Shown: positions 12,370-22,048 of the stretch, in pieces
Position numbering within the stretch: the first letter of the stretch is position 1
Layout of the letters: the number at the start of each line of letters is the position of its first letter
DNA from: Planctomycetota bacterium
GTDB lineage: Bacteria; Planctomycetota; JAJSAM01; JAJVHW01
Reading direction: 5' to 3'
Assembly (NCBI GenBank): GCA_024280885.1
Contig: JAJRPF010000012.1
Span: 1 to 64,000 of the forward strand
DNA length: 64,000 bases
The notes under the pieces: generated by a model
Told to the model about the DNA's origin: nothing
The model's database searches: none
The model's input: the letters and a program-made list of their open reading frames with translations, nothing else
Program-made: the position numbers and the translations under genes

Positions 12370-15300
12370 CTACCGCGCACGCCGCGCACGCCGCGCCACG
12401 TCGCTCGCACCAAACGCTCGCGCGAAGTCCAGGAGGCGCAGGGCGCACCAACCGATCGCGAGTGTGGTTGCCGCAAGTGCCCAGCGGACGAGGTCCTGGC
12501 CTACGCCCTGCGCTGCCACGTCTCCGAGTCCCAAGGTGTCGTACGCGAGCAGGTAGATGATCGGGATCACATACGCGCACACGAAGAGCGGCGGAAGCGC
12601 CCGCGGCACGCTTCGCGGCGCGAGGCCGAGGAGCTTCGGCGCGAGCACTCCGAGCGACCATCCCACGAACGCGACCGCCGCGAACACGGACGCGGAGAAG
12701 AGTGCCGATGTGCCGCTGGCAACGCTGCCGAGCAGCGCGGCTCCGATCGTGGCCACAAGCAACGCGAGCGCGAAGGCCCGGCGGGGTACGCCCGGTGCTG
12801 GGCGTCGGGGCAGCAATGACGTCTCGGTCGGGAGCGCCGCAGCGAGGTCGCGGCCCAGCACGAAGAGCGCGACGACCGCCACCGCGGTCGCGGGTCCCTG
12901 GATGGGCGCGAGCACGAGCGAGGCAACCGCCGCCACGCCAAACGCGACCGCGGCAACGTACGCCGCGCGACTCGCCGACAGAACTCCGAGCCGCCACGCG
13001 CCTGCTGCCGCGACGAGGAGTGCCAGTCCCGGCGGCAACAACTCCACACCCGCCATGCGGACGGAGCACGCCGACACGGCGAGGCCGGTGACGACGAGGA
13101 AAGCGGCCTGCAACGGGCGGCGCGCGCCGCGTCGCGCACCGACGATGAGAGACGCAAAGAGCAAGAGCAGCACGACGTACGCACAGCCAACGGACGTCAT
13201 GAGGAGCGGCTCGGTCGCGACGGCCTCACGCAACGAGAACGACGCTGTCTGGTGGCCCACCAGGACGCTCGCGACTTCGGGACACGACGGAACGACGCCC
13301 GCGCGAATGGCAGCGTCGAGGTCGCTTGCCAACCCCGGCGACAGGCCGCCGCTCGCAATCACCGACGCGGCGAACGCGCGGATCTCGTCGTTCGCGGCCT
13401 GCGCGTAGATGCGGCTCCAGATCTTCTGATCGTCGCCCACGTAGGCCCTGAGCCTATTCTGATTGTCGCCCACGAGGGCCCTGAGCCGTACGGTCGGCGC
13501 GCCCGCGGTCGGCATCGTCGCGGCGATCGTCTGCAGTCGCACATCGTCGATCAACTCGGTGGCCCCCGCCGCGAGCGCCGCGATCAGGACGTGATCCTCG
13601 GACCACTCGGCGTTCCAGCGTTCTGACTGGACGAGGAGTCGTCGCAGAGCCGGCAACGCCTCTGGAACGGGCATCCACGTCGCGACCATGCACAGGTTCT
13701 GGAGTGCGTGTTGTGCGCCGTTGTGGGCCTCGGACCACGGCTCCGCCTCTTCGGCGTCTGTCGCCATACGCTCGAGATCGCGCACGAGCGCCGCGCGCCA
13801 GTCGTCGAGCGTCCACGACGAGCCGTCGTACGGTTCGTCCTCCGGCATCGGACGCACCAACGTCATGTGGTTGCGCGTGCGGTCGGGTCGTCGCGACGAT
13901 CCGAGATTGATCGTCGGTGAGTGCGCGTACGTGACGTTGACACCGTCAGACGGGCCGCCGGTACGCTCGACCGAAGAGCCGCCACCGCTCCCGGTCAGTG
14001 ACCGCTTGGCCTTGCCCCAGAGCACAAGCCCGTCGCTTTCTCGGAACAACCAGAGCTTCAAGTTCTCCACATACGCGGCGTCGCCCGCCACCCCGTAGTG
14101 CACGCCGGGCACGCGCAGCGCGACCTCTGTGCCCGGCACGCCTGCGCGGGACTGCGTGTGGGGGAATTCGCTCCACTCCTCCCCTTCGACGAGCGTCCCT
14201 CCGGTGGCGTCGTCCCCGGACAACTCCCAGCGCCCCTCGACAAACGTCAGATGGGCGATGCGCACGTCCCGCCGTTCGGGAGGCACCTCGAGCACGCGAC
14301 GCCAGTCCAGTCCGACCCCGAAACCGTTGATGTCGCTGGCCAACCAGAGCGGTCGCTCAACCGCCGGATCGACAATCAGGTCCAACAACCGATGCCCCAA
14401 TGCCCGCCGATCGCGGTCGTCCTCCATGGCGTCCACCACGGCACGGAACTCGCGACCGACACCGAGCGCCCGCTCGTAGGACGCGGCGAGATCCGCGTCC
14501 CGCTTCAACCACGACGAGAGTTCGTCCGCCGACATGCGCTGGCTCTGCCTGTCGGACGCGTCGGTGTGGCGTTGCGCCCACGACCGCAGCGCACGCAACT
14601 CGGTGCGCGGTGCGAGGCGTGCGTGTTCGTCGGCGGTCGTGCTCCGGTGGATCTCCTGCGCCGCGTGCTCGAACTCGGCGCGCGCCAATTCGAGGCGAGC
14701 GCGCAGCGCGTCTAGTGGCGAGAGATCGCGGAGCCGCCGCCACGCCGCGATGATCGCTCCCTCGGGGAAGGCGTTGCGCAAGAGATCACGCTCACGAGAG
14801 CGCTGGGTCAGACCGATAGGCACGTCCGCCAGTTCGCCGAGCCAGCGTTCACACGCACGACGAACGAGTGGGTCGCGACGCGGATCCTCGGCGGCGGCGG
14901 CGAGCACATCTGGCAGATCATGCTGCGGGAGTTGGCGGTGGAAGCTCTGGCGTCCCGCGTTGTGGAAGGCAGACATGTGCCCAGATTGAGCGACGGCCAC
15001 GAGCAACGCGGGCGTGGAACGCAGGGCGTCCTGCGAGTCGCGGAGGAGTGCCTCCGCGATGATAGGGAACGACTGCGCGAACTGACGGATCGGGATCGCC
15101 AGGTGCGCGCGGGCGAGTCGGTGCATACGATGCGTCGGATCACCGAGTCCGGGCGGTCGTCGGGCAATGACCGCGGACACCGCACCGTCGAAGCCGTAGA
15201 TGTCGACCCGACGCGGGGCAGGGATCCAGACGTTCGCGAGGGTTCCGATCTCGTTACCCGTCATCGCATCCGCAGGCGCAGCGCCGGCCGCGAGCCGGAT

Positions 15301-15612
15301 TGCAGCCAGCTCCACGCCGATGAACGCAAGGTCCCGATCGTCGTCATCCGTCGATCCGGTCGTCGCCCCGATCGCCTTGACGAGCAGCGCCTCGGCACCG
15401 TCGAAGTCCTCCGCTGCCGCGAGCTCCCGCGCCTCGTCGATCGCCGTCTCGACGCGGACGGAGACGGTACGGCCCGCAGCCCCACTCGCACCGCCCGACC
15501 GGAGATGGCGCAGTCCGAGAAAGAGCGCCCCCGACACGACAAAGAGCAACGCCGCCACCGCGATCATCCATCGCGGCGTGCCCTGCGGTCGCTCGTCGTT
15601 CCCCGTCGTCAC
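12370..15612 (-). CDS. Large multi-pass membrane protein of unknown function
   Basis: 1080 residues, not recognised. One transmembrane segment near the N-terminus (MIAVAALLFVVSGALFLGL, residues about 16-34) precedes roughly 750 residues of predicted extracytoplasmic sequence, rich in charged helices with one beta-rich part (GVPGTEVALRVPGVHYGV). The last 270 residues hold about eight hydrophobic segments (VVLLLLFASLIVGA, LALLVAAAGAWRLGVL, AVAVVALFVLGRDL, FVCAYVIPIIYLLAY and others). Near residues 708-729 an 11-residue unit is duplicated (LRALVGDNQNR then LRAYVGDDQKI), encoded by a 33-bp tandem duplication. The start is a GTG without a strong ribosome site. It ends 44 nt before the DUF4091 gene start on the same strand, so an operon is possible. 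Confidence 0.82.
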   Translation of the reverse strand: MTTGNDERPQGTPRWMIAVAALLFVVSGALFLGLRHLRSGGASGAAGRTVSVRVETAIDEARELAAAEDFDGAEALLVKAIGATTGSTDDDDRDLAFIGVELAAIRLAAGAAPADAMTGNEIGTLANVWIPAPRRVDIYGFDGAVSAVIARRPPGLGDPTHRMHRLARAHLAIPIRQFAQSFPIIAEALLRDSQDALRSTPALLVAVAQSGHMSAFHNAGRQSFHRQLPQHDLPDVLAAAAEDPRRDPLVRRACERWLGELADVPIGLTQRSRERDLLRNAFPEGAIIAAWRRLRDLSPLDALRARLELARAEFEHAAQEIHRSTTADEHARLAPRTELRALRSWAQRHTDASDRQSQRMSADELSSWLKRDADLAASYERALGVGREFRAVVDAMEDDRDRRALGHRLLDLIVDPAVERPLWLASDINGFGVGLDWRRVLEVPPERRDVRIAHLTFVEGRWELSGDDATGGTLVEGEEWSEFPHTQSRAGVPGTEVALRVPGVHYGVAGDAAYVENLKLWLFRESDGLVLWGKAKRSLTGSGGGSSVERTGGPSDGVNVTYAHSPTINLGSSRRPDRTRNHMTLVRPMPEDEPYDGSSWTLDDWRAALVRDLERMATDAEEAEPWSEAHNGAQHALQNLCMVATWMPVPEALPALRRLLVQSERWNAEWSEDHVLIAALAAGATELIDDVRLQTIAATMPTAGAPTVRLRALVGDNQNRLRAYVGDDQKIWSRIYAQAANDEIRAFAASVIASGGLSPGLASDLDAAIRAGVVPSCPEVASVLVGHQTASFSLREAVATEPLLMTSVGCAYVVLLLLFASLIVGARRGARRPLQAAFLVVTGLAVSACSVRMAGVELLPPGLALLVAAAGAWRLGVLSASRAAYVAAVAFGVAAVASLVLAPIQGPATAVAVVALFVLGRDLAAALPTETSLLPRRPAPGVPRRAFALALLVATIGAALLGSVASGTSALFSASVFAAVAFVGWSLGVLAPKLLGLAPRSVPRALPPLFVCAYVIPIIYLLAYDTLGLGDVAAQGVGQDLVRWALAATTLAIGWCALRLLDFARAFGASDVARRARRAR

Positions 15613-15892
15613 GAGAGAAGCCTACGAGGCGCGTCACGGATCCGCATCACGCGAGTGAGCGACGGGAACGCACGGACGCAGCGCGCCGATGTGTCATCGG
15701 CCGCGCCAGCTCACGTGGCGTCAGACGTTCAGGCGCGAAGGCGCGAGAAGCGTGACGATCTCAAGGGGGCCAATGAGCACGGCACTGGCAGGGGTCAGCT
15801 TCGACAAGCGGTACCGAGACCGTGTGACTTCGGACAAGACTTCGCCTAGGAACGCCGCCCACCGCACGTGGACCGATCCGGTCCTCGGCGGA

Positions 15893-16231
15893 CTACTCCG
15901 GCACGCTGCCAGCCTTCGGATCCGATCCGAATCTGTTACTGCCACGCGTTCCGTCTGACACAGCGAAGATGATATTGACGATCGGGAGGAGCATCCACCA
16001 GCCGCTGTGGTCGGTGTCGTGCATTCTGCGAATGGCCACGGCAATCCCAGGAATGAGGACTGCGAGTGAGTAGATGTTCCCGACGTATCCCGGCCCGCCT
16101 AGCAGTCCCTCGATGAAGCCAAGTGCGAATGCGATGAGGATGTTGAACAGGAAGAACATCCAGTACTCTTTGCGACGAGCTCGCCCGGAGAACACTGCGT
16201 ACTTCTTCAATACTCCGATGTACCAATTCAC
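15893..16231 (-). CDS. DUF805 family membrane protein
   Basis: Small inner-membrane protein, 112 residues. The opening NWYIGVLKKYAVFSGRARRK and the later IAVAIRRMHDTDHSGWW are diagnostic of DUF805; three to four hydrophobic segments follow the family topology. The GTG at 16231 is selected because GGGGAGGG lies 7 nt upstream and DUF805 proteins normally begin at this (M)NWYI; the longer frame from 16306 adds a non-family tail. The biological role of DUF805 is not established. The C-terminus has a short family-atypical extension (GSNRFGSDPKAGSVPE). Confidence 0.92.
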   Translation of the reverse strand: MNWYIGVLKKYAVFSGRARRKEYWMFFLFNILIAFALGFIEGLLGGPGYVGNIYSLAVLIPGIAVAIRRMHDTDHSGWWMLLPIVNIIFAVSDGTRGSNRFGSDPKAGSVPE

Positions 16232-16536
16232 GTCGTCACCCTCCCCAGGCTCACGGATGGTCGGATACGGGCCTGCGGTGATGGACTCGGTTCCCCGTTC
16301 GGACACTCCACGTGCTGCCGTCCGGTTCTCCCGCCACCTCGCCCGCTAAGCCGCTCTGTGCACCCGAGTGTACCGAGCCCGACGGCGATTGGAACCACGC
16401 GTCATTCGCGGCGGCTGTTCTGATCACGACGGGAATGCGGACCACGCGACGGCCGAGCGAGTCGGCAGGCCCCCGTCGCGAATGACCGGATGCGTCCGAG
16501 CGGGTCGGCAGTCGTAAGGGGCAGGCGAGTCGACGT

Positions 16537-16731
16537 CTACTCGCTGTCCAGCGATTCGAAGACGGCGACGAGGAGGAACGTCGCGATGGGGCCGAGCAGC
16601 ATGGAGATCAGGAACCAGTTGAGCCCGCTGCGGTACTTACTCTGCGCCAATCCGGCGTTGAGCAGCGCGAGTGTGCCCCAACCGACGTAGAAACCGGGTT
16701 CGGTCGCGGCGCTCAAGTCGGCAGCAAGCAT
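16537..16731 (-). CDS. Small two-segment membrane protein
   Basis: 64 residues, with two hydrophobic segments (FYVGWGTLALLNAGLA and WFLISMLLGPIATFLLVAVF) separated by a basic turn (QSKYRSGLN), so probably a small integral membrane protein. A purine-rich GGGGGACAG sits about 7 nt before the ATG. Its function is not recognised, and no neighbour suggests one. Confidence 0.65.
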   Translation of the reverse strand: MLAADLSAATEPGFYVGWGTLALLNAGLAQSKYRSGLNWFLISMLLGPIATFLLVAVFESLDSE

Positions 16732-16843
16732 GGTCTCTGTCCCCCTGTTCGTGACAGGCTACGGGGTGCGCCGCGGCGGGTCGACGGACTCCCCATCGGA
16801 GCCGCACCGTGACCGGCGACGCCGCGAGAGTACGGAACCCCGA

Positions 16844-16920
16844 GTTACGGAACCCAGATCGACTCTTCGGTCCACCACCCGCGCACCCGTCCGAAGAACG
16901 CAACCGGGTTCCGCATTCCG
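16844..16920. repeat. Nested inverted repeat upstream of the small membrane gene
   Basis: The outer arms pair ACGGAACCC (left) with GGGTTCCGC (right), and the inner arms pair CTTCGG with CCGAAG, giving a two-level hairpin of 77 nt in the gap between the lipoprotein gene (16960-17574) and the small membrane gene. A second GGAACCC box lies just left. It could serve as a terminator for the lipoprotein gene, although no T-run follows. Confidence 0.5.
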
Positions 16921-16959
16921 CAATCTCGCCGCGACCAGCACGCGCGTTCGGAGCGAGCG

Positions 16960-17574
16960 TCAGTACGGACCATCAGGGGGATCGACCCAGCGAAGCATGT
17001 TGTACGCGTTCCGCCGAACCGGCTTCGTATCGGGTAACGGCAGACCGGCGATCACGAGTTGGGTGTGACCGCCCAACTCTCGGAAGTGTGCATAGACGAT
17101 GTAACGGTCGCCCACGCGGAACATGTCACGGCTCAATCCGCCGTCCGGCGTCCGGCTGTACTCCGCGCCCTCGTCGTCGATCGGAGGGATGAAGGGCAAC
17201 TTGAGAACACCCTCCGGGACGGCGCCCTTGAGGCATTCGATCGTGCGGTACGTCGTGATGACGACGCCGTCATCGTCCACCCGAACGTCGGTCAAATCAC
17301 CGATCACGGCGACGGGTGCGTAGTTCACGACCGGAAGCACCGCAGCGTTGAACTTGATCCACGCAAGTACGCGCTCGCTCGTTAGCGGCTCCGTGCCGAG
17401 TCCGCTCAACCAGTTGTTCGTCGGGTCGCCGGAGTCAACCGCCCACAGCGTATCCTGGCCGAGCGTCTCGCTCGTCGAACACCCGATACCGAAGACAGTC
17501 AGAACGACTGACGTCAGGACGGTCGACAGCGCGCGGCGGAGGAAACGTCGCCACTGGTCCATACGTACGATCAT
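16960..17574 (-). CDS. Putative lipoprotein of unknown function
   Basis: 204 residues. The N-terminus is a basic segment followed by STVLTSVVLTVFGIGCSTSE, a type II signal peptide with the lipobox FGIGC, so the mature protein is probably lipid-anchored. The rest is compact, with beta-rich stretches (PVAVIGDLTDVRVDDDGVVI, YRTIECLKGAVPEGVLKLPF, DRYIVYAHF). The ECLKG...PEGVL and GDRYIVYA patterns resemble small exported domains that handle rate or price-like repeats in name only; no family is claimed. The ATG at 17574 is preceded by a strong AGGAGGAG at 4-5 nt spacing. Confidence 0.75.
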   Translation of the reverse strand: MIVRMDQWRRFLRRALSTVLTSVVLTVFGIGCSTSETLGQDTLWAVDSGDPTNNWLSGLGTEPLTSERVLAWIKFNAAVLPVVNYAPVAVIGDLTDVRVDDDGVVITTYRTIECLKGAVPEGVLKLPFIPPIDDEGAEYSRTPDGGLSRDMFRVGDRYIVYAHFRELGGHTQLVIAGLPLPDTKPVRRNAYNMLRWVDPPDGPY

Positions 17575-18225
17575 CGACTCCTCCTCTCTCTCGCGCTGCA
17601 TCCGATGATATCCGAACGGTCGAGCAACAGCACGAGCGTCGCGGTAGGGACACCGGTTACTCGGCGCCCCCCGCACAGATCCGCGCTGGCGGCACTACCG
17701 CATTCAATGTTGTCGACCACGCTAGCCCGGACTATTCATGAGTGTCGCGTGCTCCGTGACAACTACTGCCGTGGAACCCTGTCAATTGCTGAACGCGGCG
17801 GCGATCGTTCGAGCGCCGATGGTCGTCCTGAACGAGAACAGTTCGTTGAGGTCAAGGCGCGTCTGTGAATTCCCAGCCGTAGCTTCGTAGAGCAGGCGCA
17901 ACGCGGAACTCGGCGATCTGGACCGTTCAGGCACGTGGCACTCATGAATAGTGCGGGCTAGATGAGGTGACGCCGCGCGTCAGGGATCTGCATGCAGTGG
18001 CTGCGTCGCCGAGATCCTCGCCCAGGCGGCGGGAAGCAAGACTGCGCAACCCAGCACGGGCGTCGCTGCGCGAGACACCACTCAGTCGGTCAGCGAGGAT
18101 CTCTGGGTCGAGGCCGATGGCGAATGCCAGGCAACGAGCCCACCCGACCTGCTACGCTCCCACGTCGCTTGGGTACGGGACGGGTGATGTGATCCGTCTC
18201 GCCGCGACGGAAGTCAAAGGTCGTG
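17575..18225. other. Non-coding gap between divergent genes
   Basis: About 650 bp between the lipoprotein and the M1 peptidase, which are divergently transcribed. It contains the MITE-like element at 17722-17961. No convincing gene was seen; promoters for both neighbours must lie here, but none could be placed with confidence. Confidence 0.6.
17722..17961. mobile_element. MITE-like element with 31-bp terminal inverted repeats
   Basis: The ends are inverted copies matching at 28 of 31 positions (left 17722-17752, right 17931-17961), with core GCCCGGACTATTCATGAGTG. Both outer ends carry TA, which may be a TA target duplication of the Tc1/mariner-IS630 type or simply part of the repeat. The 240-bp element has no transposase-sized frame, so it would be non-autonomous. 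It lies in the roughly 650-bp gap upstream of the M1 peptidase. Confidence 0.7.
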
Positions 18226-20898
18226 ATGTTGCACCGTTCCTGCGTTCTCCTGCTCTTGTTCGCCACTGTCGCCCTGGCGCATGACCACGCCACCGAGGGC
18301 GTGCGTGCGGCACCTGCCGCGAGCGGGCCAGCGATCAACGACCCATTTCGACAGCTGGATGAACTCCTACCGACGCCGAATGAAGTGCGCACGGCATCCG
18401 GAGCGCCCGGCCCTCTGTACTGGCAGCAACAGGCGGACTATGTCATCCGCGCGTCCATCGATACCGAGTCGCATCGGCTGACCGGTAGCGAGACGATCAC
18501 GTACCACAACAACTCACCCCACACGCTGACGTACCTGTGGCTGCAACTCGACCAGAACCTCTTTCGCAACGACTCGATCGGTCGCATGGGGCGCAGCGAA
18601 GACGCGATGGACGAGGGGCATTCAACGTGGTGGATGCGTCGGAAGAAGGCCGAGGCGACGTTCGAGGGGGGTGTCGACATTCAATCGGTGAGGCAGGGAG
18701 TAGATGGAGCCAATCTGCCGCACACCCTCGTGCAGACGATGATGCGCATCGACCTTCCTACTCCCCTGCAACCGAACACGAACTTCGTCTTCTCCGTCGC
18801 CTGGAGTCACAACATCACGGACGCGCGGCGACTCGACACGCGCGGCGGATACGAGTGGTTCAAGGAGACGAAGAACGCGATCTACGGCATCGCCCAGTGG
18901 TACCCGCGCATGTGCGCCTACACCGACTACAGCGGTTGGCAGAACAAGCAGTTCATCGGCGCCGGCGAGTTCACTCTCGAGTTCGGGAACTTCGACGTGC
19001 AGATCACCGTGCCCGACACCTATGTCGTGTCCGCGACGGGAGAGCTTCAAAACGAGAGCGCTGTTCTGACCGCCTTGCAGCGCGACCGTCTCGCCGCCGC
19101 TCGAACGGCAGAGAAGCCAATGTTTATCATCACACCCGAGGAAGCGCTTGCCAATGAAGCGCGTGCGGTGAACGGCACACGGACGTGGAATTACGCGGCA
19201 CAGAACGTCCGGGACTTCGCGTTCGCGGCCTCATCGAAATTCATCTGGGATGCGGTCGGAGTGGCCATCGACGGGCGCCCGGACCCGGTCATGGCAATGT
19301 CGCTCTATCCGAATGAGGCCGAGCCACTCTGGAGCAAGTACTCGACACACGCAGTGGCGCAGACGCTGCAGGTCTACTCGCACCACACGTTTCCTTACCC
19401 CTACCCGGTTGCGATCTCGATCAGCGGCCCGGTGTGGGGCGGCATGGAATACCCGATGATCTGCTTCAACGACGGGCGACCGAAGGAGGACAAGACGTAC
19501 TCCGAGGGCGAGAAGCGTTGGCTCATCGGAGTCATCATCCACGAGGTTGGGCACAACTTCTTCCCGATGATCGTCAACAGTGACGAGCGGCAATGGACGT
19601 GGATGGACGAGGGCATCAACACGTTCTGCCAGTACCTGACCGAGGTCAGCTGGGAGAAGGAGTACGAGCCCGGCGGCGCGGAGCCGATCAACATCACCGG
19701 GTACATGGGCAGCGACAATCAGGTCGCGATCATGACCAACAGCGATTCCATCTTGCAGTTCGGGAACAACGCCTACAGCAAACCCGCCACGGCGCTCAAC
19801 GTGCTACGCGAATCGATCATGGGGCGCGATCTATTTGACTTCGCATTCCGAGAGTACGCACGCCGCTGGATGTTCAAGCGTCCACAGCCCTCAGATCTGT
19901 TCCGCACGCTCGAGGATGCCAGCGGTGTGGATCTCGACTGGTTCTGGCGTGGTTGGTTCTACGCGACAGACCACGTCGATGTGGCGATCGAGGGCGTCGA
20001 CCGCTTCACGCTGCGCACCGGCGATCCAGAGCACGACAAGGCGTACGACCGCCGGATGCGCGAGGCGAAAGGCGAGACACTCACCCAGCAGCGAGCTGCC
20101 AACGAGCCGAAGCGCGCCGACCGGTTCCCCGAATTGGCCGACTTCTACAGCACCTTCGACAAACTCGACATCACGCCGGCGGACCGCACGGAGTACCAGG
20201 CGTTGTTGCGTGGACTCAAGGACGACGACAAGGCTGCACTCGGAGTCGCGTTCCACTTCTACGTCGTGCGTTTCCACAACGAGGGAGGCCTCGTATCGCC
20301 GATCCCGCTGGAGATCACGTACGAGGATGGACGCCAGGAACTGGTGCACATTCCGGCGGAAATCTGGCGCCGCAACCACAAGGAAGTCGGTCGGCTCTTC
20401 ATCACGAGCGACCCGATCGCGGCGTTCGAGGTCGATCCGCACCGCGAGACTGCTGACACGGATCGAAGCAACAACTACTTCCCCAGCCGAATGGTCGACA
20501 AGACCTTCGAGCTGACGCCTCGCGAAGACAAGGGCAACCCGATGCAGGTGGCTGCTGCGCACGAGCGCGTTGCAGCGGTACAGGCACAACTCGCCGGATT
20601 GAGCCAGGCGCTCCTCCCACACTGGAACAGAGCACAGGCGCCAGTTGCGTCCGCTGCTGCAATCCGCGCCGCGGCCGCGGCCAGCGCGTTCGCGAACGAT
20701 GCGTGGGGTCGTCCCTTCCACCTCGTCCTCTCGCGCGCAGCGCCTGAACGGCCGGGCGACAAGGCCGGCGAGAGCGCGGACGACGAGGACGCGGCACGCT
20801 TCGCGACGATCCACTCGGACGGGCCGGACATGAAACCCGAAACTGACGATGACGTGATCTTCGATCTGTACCGCGACGGACGACTCGAACCTCAGTAG
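18226..20898 (+). CDS. M1 family zinc metallopeptidase, exported
   Basis: Aminopeptidase N-like enzyme of 890 residues that would remove N-terminal residues from peptides outside the cytoplasm. The signal peptide is MLHRSCVLLLLFATVALA. An N-terminal beta-domain is followed by the catalytic core: GGMEYPMI near 404 replaces the GAMEN exopeptidase loop, HEVGHNFFPM near 438 is the HEXXH zinc motif, and WMDEGINTF about 20 residues on supplies the third zinc ligand Glu. The C-terminal 300 residues are an extension rich in helices. ATG at 18226 is preferred to the preceding GTG because an AAAGG lies about 5 nt upstream. The gene stands alone on the plus strand. Confidence 0.92.
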   Translation: MLHRSCVLLLLFATVALAHDHATEGVRAAPAASGPAINDPFRQLDELLPTPNEVRTASGAPGPLYWQQQADYVIRASIDTESHRLTGSETITYHNNSPHTLTYLWLQLDQNLFRNDSIGRMGRSEDAMDEGHSTWWMRRKKAEATFEGGVDIQSVRQGVDGANLPHTLVQTMMRIDLPTPLQPNTNFVFSVAWSHNITDARRLDTRGGYEWFKETKNAIYGIAQWYPRMCAYTDYSGWQNKQFIGAGEFTLEFGNFDVQITVPDTYVVSATGELQNESAVLTALQRDRLAAARTAEKPMFIITPEEALANEARAVNGTRTWNYAAQNVRDFAFAASSKFIWDAVGVAIDGRPDPVMAMSLYPNEAEPLWSKYSTHAVAQTLQVYSHHTFPYPYPVAISISGPVWGGMEYPMICFNDGRPKEDKTYSEGEKRWLIGVIIHEVGHNFFPMIVNSDERQWTWMDEGINTFCQYLTEVSWEKEYEPGGAEPINITGYMGSDNQVAIMTNSDSILQFGNNAYSKPATALNVLRESIMGRDLFDFAFREYARRWMFKRPQPSDLFRTLEDASGVDLDWFWRGWFYATDHVDVAIEGVDRFTLRTGDPEHDKAYDRRMREAKGETLTQQRAANEPKRADRFPELADFYSTFDKLDITPADRTEYQALLRGLKDDDKAALGVAFHFYVVRFHNEGGLVSPIPLEITYEDGRQELVHIPAEIWRRNHKEVGRLFITSDPIAAFEVDPHRETADTDRSNNYFPSRMVDKTFELTPREDKGNPMQVAAAHERVAAVQAQLAGLSQALLPHWNRAQAPVASAAAIRAAAAASAFANDAWGRPFHLVLSRAAPERPGDKAGESADDEDAARFATIHSDGPDMKPETDDDVIFDLYRDGRLEPQ

Positions 20899-21060
20899 GC
20901 GTTGCCGCTGCGGAGGGGGCGACGGAAGAGAAGGGACTGAATGGGAGCCGCCGTCGGGAACGCCGTCTCGGGAGCTCTCTCCCGCACCTGAACCTCCCGC
21001 GCCAGTCGGTGACTGACCGCCTCGACGCGCGCCATCTGTCGTAGACGGGAACGAGACACC

Positions 21061-21095
21061 GTGCCAGGCTTGACTCGTCGATTTGAACCTGGCAC
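21061..21095. repeat. GTGCCAGG palindrome (family 2)
   Basis: A 35-bp hairpin with perfect arms GTGCCAGG and CCTGGCAC, and TTGA/TTTGAA inside, between two convergent genes. It belongs to the same GTGCCAGGCT family as the elements near 32.7, 34.1, 37.5 and 39.0 kb. It may double as a bidirectional terminator. Confidence 0.7.
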
Positions 21096-21161
21096 GGCAT
21101 GGCGCAGCATGGCGGACACAGTATGGCGTGGCCCGGTTGGCGCGCGGACCGCCCGCCCCGG

Positions 21162-21575
21162 TCACCCCAGAACGACACCCACCGCGATGATCGAGACGAC
21201 GATGATCACTACGTAGGTGGTGGCCGCGATGCCCGCCGTCAGGCCGACCGACTTGGCCGTGTCGTGCTCGCTCCGTTCGAGTGCGCGCACCTCCCCCGCC
21301 GAGTAGTGCGCCCCGTCGCCGCTGATCTGCTGCGGCGTCGCGTTCGTGACCTCGAAGACGTGCTGAGCACCACTTGTCGTGACGAGCCGCACCGTGTCAC
21401 CCGGCTCGACGACGGCCAGCCCCTTCTCCCCGTGGATGTCCACTTGGTAGAAGCTCGTGCATCCGGTCGCCAGCATCGTCAGCGCGAGTGCGAGCAGCAC
21501 ACTCCGCATGGCGTGGGCGAGCGCTCGGGCGCAACGGGTGGCAGCGGCGGTCGATGGGCGGTGCTCGTGAGTCAT
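21162..21575 (-). CDS. Putative lipoprotein with C-terminal membrane segment
   Basis: 137 residues. A long basic N-region is followed by MRSVLLALALTMLATGC, a lipobox-type signal. The mature part contains VDIHGEKGLAVVEPGDTVRL and ATPQQISGD, a small beta-barrel-like stretch, and ends in one hydrophobic segment (TYVVIIVVSIIAVGVVLG). GGAGGGAGA lies 6-8 nt upstream of the ATG at 21575, which supports this start over the internal Met at 21509. Function is not known. Confidence 0.75.
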   Translation of the reverse strand: MTHEHRPSTAAATRCARALAHAMRSVLLALALTMLATGCTSFYQVDIHGEKGLAVVEPGDTVRLVTTSGAQHVFEVTNATPQQISGDGAHYSAGEVRALERSEHDTAKSVGLTAGIAATTYVVIIVVSIIAVGVVLG

Positions 21576-22048
21576 CAACGTCTCCCTCCGAGGCGCGACA
21601 CGATGCGCCCCGCCCCCCTGACTGCAATGACCGGCCGGTAGAGGACGCGCGTTGTCGAATTCGTCTGTCGTCGCGCTGACTTCGCGTCCACACCGTCGGC
21701 GGCGCAGACGTCAGCACATCGGCGACAAAATGCACGTCACGAACCTGGAAGAGGGCCCCTGGAACAATGAAGACCCACGGGAGAGGCTCGCTCGCGCGCG
21801 TATTTGAAGAATCGAAGAGCTGACGACAGCATCTTCGAGCGCGAGGCGCGGGAGGACCGGGGAGATGATCCGAGTGGCGAATGGGCGGAGGGAAGTGTTC
21901 AAGAGCTCCCGCTCGAAAATGACCGCGGATACGAGATCGAATCCGAGCCGACCTCGGGAACTAACTCCCTCTCGGAACCCCTCGCCCCCACGCGAACGTC
22001 AGCCACCCGCTGCGGAATGCCGCGGAACGTCCTGCGCACCACCGGTGA
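21576..22048. other. Non-coding gap
   Basis: About 470 bp between two minus-strand genes. Only short weak frames occur. It holds no palindrome of the dispersed families except the start of the 35-bp repeat at 22054. Confidence 0.5.

Noticed and set aside
10097..12556. 819-codon plus-strand open frame over the DUF4091 gene
   Set aside because: It lies antisense to a clear protein family and has the Arg/Val/Leu-rich composition typical of shadow frames in GC-rich DNA; no signal or domain.
19891..21165. 424-codon minus-strand frame over the M1 peptidase C-terminus
   Set aside because: Antisense shadow with no family resemblance; the peptidase frame is complete.
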